DNA of 64,000 bases from Armigeres subalbatus (lineage: Eukaryota > Arthropoda > Insecta > Diptera > Culicidae): assembly GCF_024139115.2 (NCBI RefSeq), contig NC_085141.1, positions 225,170,307 through 225,234,306 on the forward strand, given 5' to 3'. How positions within the stretch are numbered: the first letter of the stretch is position 1; each line of letters begins with the position of its first letter. Positions 1 through 11,000 of the stretch are shown piece by piece. The notes below the pieces were generated by a model that made no database searches, had not been told where the DNA came from, and worked only from the letters and a program-made list of their open reading frames with translations. A program made the translations under genes and the position numbers.

Positions 1-820
1 TGCGTGTATCTTGAGAACGGCACAGCTGTTCCATCTCCTCGCACTCCGCTTCTTCCAGACGGCGTTTCTTCTCCTGAAAAGGGCGGGTCTGCTGTCTCCG
101 CTTCCGTCTATAACGTTCCACGTTCTGCCGGGTACCTTGCTGCAGCGCGACCGCTCGCGCTGCGTCCTTCTCCTCCAGAATCTGTCTGCACTCTTCGTCG
201 AACCAATCGTTCCGTCGACTTCGACCCATATACCCGACGTTGTTCTCCGCTGCGTCGTTAATGGCTGCTTTGACTGTATTCCAGCAGTCCTCAAGAGGGG
301 CCCCATCGAGCTCACCCTCTTCCGGCAACGCTGCCTCGAGATGCTGCGCGTATGCAGTGGCGACATCAGGTTGCTTCAGTCGCTCTAGGTCGTACCGCGG
401 CGGTCCTCGGTACTACACATTGTTGATGACGGATAGCTTTGGGCGCAGTTTAAGCATAACCAGATAGTGGTCCGAGTCGATCTTAGCGCCACGATATGTC
501 CTGACGTCTATAATGTTGAAGAACTGCCGTTCATCAATCAGAAGGTGGTCTATTTGTGATTCTGCAGTAGTGATCTCCAGGTGTACCGATTCTGAAGGCT
601 GTGTTGGAAGTAGATGCCATATGCTTGGAGGCAGCTAAATCAATTAGTCGTAGGCCGTTTTCGTTCGTCAGCCGATGATCGCTAAACTTTTCAATAGACA
701 GTCTAAACTCATCCTCTTGGACAACCTGAACGGTCAAATCTTCTACGATTCTTTTGACGTCGTGACTTGGGCAGTTGTGGGGTGCAGCCCGATGTAGTAG
801 TTCCACGAACTAAGCTTTCA
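1..820 (-). mobile_element. RTE-clade retrotransposon fragment (family 1)
   Basis: The segment matches 8890-9700 of the longer copy at 7134-10573 almost base for base in its left part, covering the end of the endonuclease and the linker before the reverse transcriptase. The right part (about 500-820) has several small deletions and breaks the frame. It runs off the left edge of the window. It is inserted in ABCG intron 5 in the same orientation as the gene. Confidence 0.85.
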
Positions 821-921
821 ATCATTATACCTGCGGCCTGCCATTCCGCGGTCGTACCTTCCCCGGCATGGTAGCGTCAAACGCTCGTTACAGAGACAGA
901 GGATTAGCTTCCCGGCTACGT

Positions 922-1502
922 ATCATTGCTTCGTAGCTTATCCTGTACTGTGTACTGGAATAGGAGCGTCTTGCGGAGTCCAAAGTACGTACGATTTCCA
1001 GCCACTATGCGTCTCCGAATTTCTCTGCTGGTATCATTTTTGGCAGTCACCAGTGAGCCCACGTACACAAATTCTTCTATCACCTCGATTTCGTCACCAC
1101 CGATGCAAACTCGCGGTGAACTTCTCTTTAACCTCTTCCTATCATGTACTTCGTCTTCGACGGGTTGATGACTAGTCCGATCCGCTTAGCTTCCCATTTC
1201 AGTATGATGTAAGGTTCCTCCATCTTCTCAAAGTTACGTGCCATAATATCTAATAAGCCAAATAGCTGGACGGACTTATTGAAAATTGTACCACTCGTGG
1301 TGCTAGTCGATGGCATAAAATTTGGGAGAGTACCTTGTAGTTGGCAATGTGATTGCGCGGTAGTTGCTACAATCCAGCTCATCGCCCTTTTTGTAGAAGG
1401 GACACACGACACACCCCACCACATCCTAGGAAAGCCCCACAACTCGCAGATGGCATGTGGAGGGATCGTCAAGCCCTTGAACATAGTCCCTGCTGCCCGC
1501 TG
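922..1502 (-). mobile_element. RTE-clade retrotransposon fragment (family 2), internally deleted
   Basis: On the minus strand the piece starts with the same leader as the copy at 4307 (GGCAGCAGGGACTATGT), then jumps to reverse-transcriptase sequence (YKKGD region at about 1380-1420, ADD-box region reduced at about 1250) and on to the conserved C-terminal [13 protein letters not shown] motif. Several hundred bases of the domain are missing. It is a dead copy inside ABCG intron 5. Confidence 0.8.
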
Positions 1503-1911
1503 TCAGATATGTCGCGAGTCTTTCGGTTCCCAAGAAATAACACTATGTATAAAAATCAAGAAATGTATTGTTTACCTTGATTTCGGCTTCGTAACGCTTC
1601 ACGACAAATGAGCCTTCCAAATAAACAAAAGATTAAAAAAATGTCTATATGTGACGCGGCACCAAACAAAAATAGTCAACATGTGATACCTCCACGACAG
1701 GATATGTCTATAGTTGCCATCTCGGTGCTATGGCGTAAGCTCACCTATCGCATTAAGATAACATATCCAAGGGGAGGGAATTTTTAACAGATACCTCTGA
1801 AATGTTGATAAATAATATTGGCAGTAACAAAATAATGTTTAGAATTGTGCCCAAATGTAGCAAAATAGGTAACTGGATTGAAAATTCAATTTAGAAATTA
1901 AAAAAACTTAC
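1503..1911. other. ABCG intron 5 sequence, no gene seen
   Basis: AT-rich sequence between the retrotransposon fragment and the donor of exon 5. I see no exon, tandem repeat or inverted repeat here. Confidence 0.6.
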
Positions 1912-2028
1912 AGCTCAGGATTGGAACCATTACTTGTGTATAACAGAAGAAGAAACATACTCCCAAACAAAACTTGAGATGATCGAACATTCTCGCTCCA
2001 TCATTTGCCGCGTTAAGAAAGATAAGGC
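1912..2028 (-). CDS. ABCG exon 5 (end of span 1, span 2)
   Basis: The acceptor is TTTTTGTTGCAG, 60 bp after exon 4; the donor is GAGCT|GTAAGT at 1912. The 117-nt exon codes [20 protein letters not shown] and then [18 protein letters not shown], which keeps the ABCG pattern AANDG...MFDH between spans 1 and 2 and the hydrophobic second span. The next exon is not found between 1 and 1911. That stretch holds retrotransposon fragments, so the next intron is at least 1.9 kb. Confidence 0.9.
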
Positions 2029-5000
2029 CTGCAACAAAAACAGTACCATTAGATACATTGAATTACACTTGTTCTTCAAGAATCCTACCGATAAAAATAG
2101 AACAAATTATGTGATGGACAAGCTGTATCCAAAGAACCGTCCTATTTCGCATCGTCTTGGTCCACATTAACCGGAACAGAACCCAGAACTGAACGAAGCC
2201 AGACACTGCGTGTGGACTGTGGAAAAATCGCGTGATCTGCTTCATCTTTTGTACCAACGTGGAGTCCTTTGGTCGTTGATGTTCCAAGACCATTGAAGTT
2301 ACAGTAGGTTTGATCACAAAATCGGTTATTGGTTCAAGCGAGCTTGGCTCCTCCTCAGTCGCTGAGGTAGATGCCACCGCAGATGTTTGTTGCAGCTTGG
2401 TACATATCGCTTTCCCGTTTTGCATTGCTTCGGAGAGAGTTGGGATGACGTCATTCGACTCATTATCACAGACTTCTATTACTGAAAGGCAAGACGAAAC
2501 ATTAGATTTTCTCAAAGATTAATTAATCATTTAACGTAAATACTGAAATCGGCTGGATTGTAATGCCTAGGGCATTCAATTTGCATGTGAGATAGGAACG
2601 GTACTACTGTCTTAGGGCTGCCCTGAAATACGCAAGACCCTCGCGCGATGATATAAATGTGGTCGAACAGAGCGAATATACTGGCAGACGGTTGATGAAT
2701 TGTGCACACCACAGTGCGTCCTTGCTTGGCGAGATCGCGGAATAACCGTACACAGGTAGCGGCAGTTACCTCGTCCAGTCCGCTTGTGGGTTCGTCGAGG
2801 AAGAATATCGACGGATTCGCTACCATTTCCAGCGCAATGGACAGCCGCTTCCGTTCGCCTCCACTCAGTCTATCGGCAGTTACGTTCCTTCGGTGATTGA
2901 GGTTAAGGTTGGACAACACGTCCGTGATTGTTTCTGCATAGTTTGCCTTTCCTTTGACTTTCAGCTGGCAAGCAATGTGCATAAGTTCTTCCACCGTTAA
3001 AAGGGGTTGGTGATGATCTTCCTGAGTGATGTAGCATGATGCCTTTCTGTTCAGGTGCATTGTGCCTTCCACTCCATTTTTCCTAGAACGGTAAACAATG
3101 TTCTGATTAGAAACGTGCTCTTCCTGGGAATTAGACTGTTATGCAATCGATCAGCTAGCGTAATGAAGTGCAATTTACAAAGATTTTTTGGAATATTTGA
3201 AACTAAATATATGTTCGCTCTAACAACATATACGAATGCAAAAATGGTAACTTGGCTTAGAAACCTCGCAGTTAATAACTGTGGAAGTGCAATGAACACT
3301 ACTGCCAGCATTGGACAGAATATGAGTTAAATATCTTGCTTGTGCATATGCACAGCACATGTTTCGAAATGAACAAATTGATATGAAATTTGCGAAAAAG
3401 AATCCACGTGCCTTGGAGAGACTCGAACCCTCAACCTCCTACTCTCTAGATAGCCGTGATAACTCCTACACAATAAGACCACTTAAAGGTCACGTTTGCG
3501 GAAAAGCCATCAGATTCCGAGTACCAACCTCCACCGCGGATAGCTCTTTTTTTGCAAATTGAATATCTTTCGGCCATTTGTGGCCACTTTGGGCCCCACG
3601 GGAACCTGTTTCGATTCTGAAACAGGTTCCCGTGGGGCCTAAAGTGGCCACAAATTAATTTATAAGAAACCCTGGCAAATGGGTTTCAAAATTTTTGAAA
3701 TTGTTCCGAAAACATGTTTTTTTATATAGTTGAAACCATAGGATGAATATCAACCGGAACGGTCATTCTGAAACAGGTTCCCGTGGGGCCTAAAGTGGCC
3801 ACAAATTCATTTAGAGGAAACCCTGACAATATGGGTTTCAAAATTCCTAAAATTGTTCCGGAACCATGTTTTCCATGTAGTTGAGACCATAGGATGGATA
3901 TCAACCGGAATGTTCATTCTGGAACAGGTTCCCGTGGGGCCTAAAGTGGCCACAAATTCATTCAGAGTAAACCCCGGCAATATGGGTTTCAAAATTCTTG
4001 GAATTGTTCCGGAATCATGATTTTCATGTATTTGAGACCATAGGATGGATATCAACCGGAACGGTCACTTTGAAATAGATTCCCGTGGGGCCTACAGTGG
4101 CCACAAATTCATTTAGAAGAAACCCTGGCAATATGGGTATCAAAAATATTGAAATTGTTTCGGAAACATGTTTTCCATATAGTTGAGACCATAGGATTCA
4201 TGGCAATCGGAACGGCCATTCTGAAACAGGTTTTCGTGGGGCCTAAAGTGGTCACAAACACGTTTAGAAGACCCCCTGGCTATATAGGTATCATAATTCT
4301 TGAAATGGTGGGCAGCAGGGACTATGTCCAAGGGCTTGACGATCCCTCCCCAGGCCATCTGCGAGTTGTGGGGCTTGCCTAGGATGTGGTGGGGTTTGAC
4401 AGTGGGCCCTGGCATCACCAAAGCGACCGTGTGCCGCTCAAAGCGCACAAGCCCAAGTCCTGGTGTTAGGTGGGACGCTAAACAGCCCTGATACGACGGC
4501 CCTCCGACGAGACAGGAGGTTTGCGCAGGCCCAATAAGCCGCCTGGAAAACCAATCATTACGAACAATATAAGAGATAATGCGACTCGATATAATCGGCA
4601 AGGACCTAGGCGACGAATACAGGATCATGATTGGAATAATCTTACCGGCTCCGAATCTCCAGGAAATCCAGGAGGAAATCGGCCGGCTGAAGAACAACAA
4701 AGCCCCTGGGGTTGACCAACTACCAGGAGAGCTATTTAAACACGGTGGTGAGGCACTGGCTAGAGTGCTGCACTGGGTCATTACCAAGATTTGGGAGGAG
4801 GAAGTTTTGCCGCAGGAGTGGATGGAAGGTGTCGTGTGTCCCATCTACAAAAAGGGCGATAAGCTGGATTGTAGCAACTACCGCGCAATCACATTGCTGA
4901 ACGCCGCCTACAAGGTACTCTCCCAAATTTTGTGCCGCCGACTAGCACCAACTGCAAGGGAGTTCGTGGGGCAGTACCAGGCGGGTTTTATGGGCGAACG

Positions 5001-8000
5001 CTCCACCACGGACCAGGTGTTCGCCATTCGCCAAGTACTGCAGAAATGCCGCGAATACAACGTGCCCACACATCATCTATTCATCGACTTCAAAGCCGCA
5101 TATGATACAATCGATCGGGACCAGCTATGGCAGCTAATGCACGAACACGGTTTTCCGGATAAACTGACACGGTTGATCAAAGCGACGATGGATCGGGTGA
5201 TGTACGTAGTTCGAGTTTCAGGGGCATTCTCGAGTCCCTTCGAAACCCGCAGAGGGTTACGGCAAGGTGATGGTCTTTCGTATCTGCTATTCAACATAGC
5301 TTTGGAAGGGGTAATACGAAGAGCAGGGATTAACACGAGTGGTACAATTTTCAATAAGTCCGTCCAGCTATTTGGCTTCGCCGACGACATAGGTATTATG
5401 GCACGTAACTTTGAGAAGATAGAGGAAGCCTAAGCGGATCGGACTAGTCATCAACACGTCGAAGACGAAGTACATGATAGGAAGAGGTTCAAGAGAAGAC
5501 AATATGAGCCACCCACCGCGAGTTTGCATCGGTGGTGACGAAATCGAGGTGGTAGAAGAATTTGTGTACTTGGGCTCACTGGTGACTGCCGAAAATGACA
5601 CCAGCAGAGAAATTCGGAGACGCATAGTGGCTGGAAATCGTACATACTTTGGACTCCGCAAGACGCTCTGATCGAATAGAAATCGCCGCCGTACCAAACT
5701 GACAATCTACAAAACGCTCATTAGACCGGTAGTCCTCTACGGACACGAGACCTGGACGATGCTCGTGGAGGACCAACGCGCACTTGGAGTTTTCGAAAGG
5801 AAAGTGCTGCGTACCATCTATGGTGGGGTGCAGATGGTGGACGGTACGTGGAGGAGGCGAATGAATCACGAGTTGCATCAGCTGTTGGGAGAACCATCCA
5901 TCGTTCACACCGCGAAAATCGGACGACTGCGGTGGGCCGGGCACGTAGCCAGAATGTCGGACAGTAACCCGGTGAAAATGGTTCTCGACAATGATCCGAC
6001 GGGCACAAGAAGGCGAGGTGCGCAGCGGGCAAGGTGGATCGATCAGGTGGAAGATGACTTGCGGACCCTCCGTAGACTGCGTGGTTGGCGACGTGTAGCC
6101 ATGGACCGAGCCGAATGGAGAAGACTCTTATATACCGCACAGGCCACTTCGGCCTTAGTCTGAATAAATAAATAAAATAAATAATAATTCTTGAAATTGT
6201 ATCGGAAACATGTTTTCTAAGTAGTTTAGACCATAGGGTTGATGTCAATCGGAACGGCCACACACTCATTTTGAAGAAACAATATAGGTATCAAAATTCT
6301 AAGAATTGTTTCAAAAACATATGATTTCAAGAAGGAGGAACAGATCCTGGGTCATTAGGCCCAACCGTCATTAGGTCGAATGATTAGTTAGGAGTGAATA
6401 GTGTGAAGTGAGCAGTGAAAAGTGGAAAGTGTTATGATCATTTTAAATCCACGGGTACCCGGTGTCGGTAACGTCAGGATATTTTTTTTGTTGGTAACAA
6501 AAGAGCTTAGTAGGTGTCCGACTAACCATCCTTCCCCTTCCTCAGCATTCGCAAGGACGTGGCCAGGACAGATCTCGACTATTGGAGAGTGCATTGCTTC
6601 CATCTGAAAGATAGTGATTAGTCCCAAATCAATATCTGTGGTAACGGATGAAAGTGATGCTACTCTCATATAAATAATACTCCAGGCTTGTACCACTTAC
6701 GAATTTACATATGCGAATTGCTCAATGCTAATGCTAATTAAAAAAATCACAAGGCGCGTCTGAAAGTCCGCCGGAAAATAGTTTGTGGTTTGGAAAATCA
6801 CAAAGCGCGTCTGGATGACCGCTGGCAAATGATTTGTGGTTTGGAAAATCACAAAGCGCGTCGGAAAAACCGTTGGCAAATAGTTTGTAGTTTAAAGAAT
6901 TACAAAGCGCGTCTGGATGACCGCTGGCAAATTGAAAAGGGCCTAATATTTTGACTTTTCGGAAAAAATAATTATCCGGGTCTTCTACCAAATGTTCGGT
7001 TTTGAAGTGATTCTATGAGCTTCACGTACTTAGTAGACGAGAAAGGCGAAAAGGTTGTACATTATTGCTATTTATTCCCAAATAATTATTCTGTATTAAT
7101 GTCTTCATTGACAAAATCTTCTTCAACTTCAATTCATTCATTTATTTAGTTAACATCTAAACAGATAACACTGAATCAACGCCACAATACACGGTTCGAG
7201 GCCGCATCTCTCCATCCTCGGATACGCCCCACGCTCGCTAAGTCGTTTTGCACCTGGTCTGCCCATCTCGCTCGCTGCGTCGCCGTCTCGTACCTGCCGG
7301 ATCGGAAGCGAACACCATCTTTGCAGGGTTGCTGTCCGGCATTCTTGCAACATGTCCTACCCATCGTACCCTTCCGGCTTTAGCTACCTTCTGGATACTG
7401 AGTTCGCCGTAGAGTTGGGCGAGCTCATGGTTCATTCTTCGCCGCCACACACCGTCTTCTTGCACACCGCCAAAGATGGTCCTAAGCACCCGTCTCTCGA
7501 ATACTCCGAGTGCTTGCAAGTCCTCCTCGAGTATTGTCCATGTTTCATGTCCGTAGAGGACAACCGGTCTTATAAGCGTCTTGTACATGACACATTTGGT
7601 GCGGTGGCGAATCTTTTTCGACCGCAGTTTCTTCTGGAGCCCGTAGTAGGCCCGACTTCCACTGTTGATGCGCCTTCGTATTTCACGACTAACGTTGTTG
7701 TCAGCCGTTAGCAAGGATCCGAGGTAGACGAATTCCTCGACCACCTCGAAGGTATCCCCGTCTATCGTAACACTGCTTCCCAGGCGGGCCCTGTCGCGCT
7801 CGGTTCCGCCCACAAGCATGTACTTTGTCTTTGACGCATTCACCACCAGTCCAACTTTTGTTGCTTCACGTTTCAGGCGGGTGTACAGTTCTGCCACCTT
7901 TGCAAATGTTCGGCCGACAATGTCCATGTCATCCGCGAAGCAAATAAATTGACTGGATCTGTTGAAAATCGTACCCCGGCTGTTACACCCGGCTCTCCGC

Positions 8001-11000
8001 ATGACACCTTCTAGCGCAATGTTGAACAACAGGCACGAAAGTCCATCACCTTGTCTTAGTCCCCGGCGCGATTCGAACGAACTGGAGTGTTCGCCCGAAA
8101 TCTTCACACAGTTTTGCACACCATCCACCGTTGCTTTGATCAGTCTGGTAAGCTTCCCAGGGAAGCTGTTCTCGTCCATAATTTTCCATAGCTCTACGCG
8201 GTCTATACTGTCGTATGCCGCCTTGAAATCAACGAACAGATGGTGCGTTGGGACCTGGTATTCACGGCATTTTGAAGGATTTGCCGTACAGTAAATATCT
8301 GGTCCGTTGTCGAGCGGCCGTCAACGAAGCCGGCTTGATAACTTCCCACGAACTCGTTCACTAATGGTGACAGACGACGGAAGATGATCTGGGATATCAC
8401 TTTGTAGGCGGCATTAAGGGTGGTGATCGCTCGAAAGTTCTCACACTCCAGTTTGTCGCCTTTCTTGTAAATGGGGCATATAACCCCTTCCTTCCACTCC
8501 TCCGGTAGCTGTTCGGTTTCCCAGATTCTGACTATCAGTTTGTGCAGGCAAGTGGCCAGCTTTTCCGGGCCCATCTTGATGAGCTCAGCTCCGATACCAT
8601 CCTTACCAGCTGCTTTATTAGTCTTTAGCTGTTGAATGGCATCCTTAACTTTCCTCAAGGTGGGGGCTGGTTGGCTTCCATCGTCCGCTGAACTGACGTA
8701 GTCATCTCCTCCGCTGCCTTGACTTTCACTGCCTGTACTCTCAGCGCCATTCAGATGTTCCTCGTAGTGCTGCTTCCACCTTTCGATCACCACACGTTCG
8801 TCCGTCAAGATGCTCCCATCCTTATCCCGGCACATTTCGGCTCGCGGCACGAAGCCTTTGCGGGATGCGTTGAGCTTCTGATAGAACTTGCGTGTATCTT
8901 GAGAACGGCACAGCTGTTCCATCTCCTCGCACTCCGCTTCTTCCAGACGGCGTTTCTTCTCCTGAAAAAGGCGGGTCTGCTGTCTCCGCTTCCTTCTATA
9001 ACGTTCCACGTTCTGCCGGGTACCTTGCTGCAGCGCGACCGCCCGCGCTGCGTCCTTCTCCTCCAGAATCTGTCTGCACTCTTCGTCGAACCAATCGTTC
9101 CGTCGACCCATATACCCGACGTTGTTCTCCGCTGCGTCGTTAATGGCTGCTTTGACTGTATTTCAGCAGTCCTCAAGAGGGGCCCCATCGAGCTCACCCT
9201 CTTCCGGCAACGCTGCCTCGAGATGCTGCGCGTATGCAGTGGCGACATCAGGTTGCTTCAGTCGCTCTAGGTCGTACCGTGGCGGTCGTCGATACCGAAC
9301 ATTGTTGATGACGGATAGTTTTGGGCGCAGTTTAACCATCACCAGATAGTGGTCAGAGTCGATGTTAGCGCCACGATATGTCCTAACGTCGATAATGTCG
9401 GAGAAGTGCCGTCCATCAATCAGAACGTGGTCGATTTGTGATTCTGTCTGCAGTGGTGATCTCCAGGTGTACCGATACGGGAGGCTGTGTTGGAAGTAGG
9501 TGCTGCGAATGGCCATATTCTTGGAGGCGGCGAAATCAATTAGTCGTAGGCCGTTTTCGTTCGTCAGCCGGTGAGCGCTGAACTTTCCAATAGTCGGTCT
9601 AAACTCCTCCTCTTGGCCAACCTGAGAGTTCAAATCTCCTATGATGATTTTGACGTCGTGGCTTGGGCAGCTGTCGTACTCACGTTCCAGCTGCGCGTAG
9701 AATGCGTCCTTATCATCATCAGTGCTTCCGGAGTGTGGGCTATGGACGTTGATTATGCTGAAGTTGAAGAACCGGCCTTTGATCCTCAACCTGCACATTC
9801 TTTCATTGATCGGCCACCACCCGATCACGCGCCTTTGCATATCGCCCATCACTATGAAAGCTGTTCCCAGCTCGTGTGTGTTGCCGCAGCTCTGGTAGAT
9901 CGTATGATTACCTCTAAACGTTCGCACCATTGATCCCTTCCAACAATCCTCCTGCAGCACTACTATGCCGAATCCACGGTCCGTGAACACATCGGCGAGT
10001 ATGCGTGTGCTACCGATGAAGTTGAGAAATTTTCAGTTCCACAGACCGAGTTTCCAATCGCTAGTCCCTTTTCGTCGCAGTAGTCTTCGCCGAATGTTTC
10101 GGTCCGTACTCTCTTGTTGATTATTCGTTGCGTATGTTTTTTAAAGGCTGGCATGCAGGGCCTCACACTAAACCCCCTAAATTTCCGGAGGACCATTCCT
10201 CCTTATTTCTGGTGGACCATGGTGTACAGTTTCACTTAGATTCTCTCGCCGGCACTCGGACGATGGTCAGCCGCCCCTAACATGGAGAACAGACGCTGTT
10301 GTGAGCCGATCCTGACATGGAGAACAGACGCTCAATAAGATTTGCACCTCCAGAGAGGAGCAAACCCCCCCTTCCCTGTCAGCATACGACCATAGTTCCC
10401 ACCGGGGTTGGTTACCCGATCTTCCCTAAGGTTGCTCATATCCCGGCCAGCACCGCGGGGAGGTAGGGATAGGAGTTGCTGGGTAAGAGGCTAAGGACCG
10501 CGAGATGGGGTCTATTTTATTCCTTCAGGTACGCGAAGTACCAGTGGTACGCTTTACCCAGCATTTGCCGTGCCTTCAACTTCAATAGTTCCTGTAATAA
10601 TAATGCTTTCATAGGTTCCTGTAATGCATTATATTTTTAGTAACCAGCTTTCTGGCAATATTAAAACCATCGATAACCCTGAAATTTTGAACAATTTCTA
10701 CCATAATCCTGTTTTGTTTTCATCTATTATAGTTTTTTTCATTAAGAGTGTACTAATGTATGTATCCGTTTTATTCACACCCCGATAAAAACGGCATGTT
10801 TGTTGATAACATATAATTAAACACCTTGTGCGCCTCATTTCTTGTGACCTTGTTTAACTTTCTGTGAAAAAGTCAGAGGTACCTAAAACATCAATAATAA
10901 TCCGTTTTTTACAGCGTGCCTAATATCTCAATCAGAGCATAAAATATTCACCTTCATGAAGCACATTCAGCTCGAGTTTTGATGATTCAAAACATAGAAT

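Larger units (their letters stand above)
7134..10573 (-). mobile_element. RTE-clade (JAM1-like) retrotransposon, nearly full length (family 1)
   Basis: A 13-bp target duplication CTTCAACTTCAAT flanks the element (7121-7133 and 10574-10586). The 5' end (right side) begins GCACGGCAAATGCTGGG and has a GC-rich 5' UTR of about 500 bp; the 3' end carries an (AATGA)-like tail. Between them lie an endonuclease and a reverse transcriptase on the minus strand. At about 3.4 kb it is close to the size expected of an RTE element. It lies in ABCG intron 2, in gene orientation. Confidence 0.92.

Noticed and set aside
2063..2515. A separate gene starting inside ABCG exon 4
   Set aside because: Splice sites, phase and family motifs show it continues exon 3; the upstream part of the frame is intron.
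6746..6945. CRISPR-like array (regular 51-bp periodicity)
   Set aside because: Units are uniform tandem copies without distinct spacers, and the genome is eukaryotic.
4579..9990. Apparent host proteins similar to craniofacial development protein 2 or reverse transcriptase genes
   Set aside because: The endonuclease, RT and C-terminal motifs, target duplications and 3' tails show they are RTE retrotransposons, not host genes.
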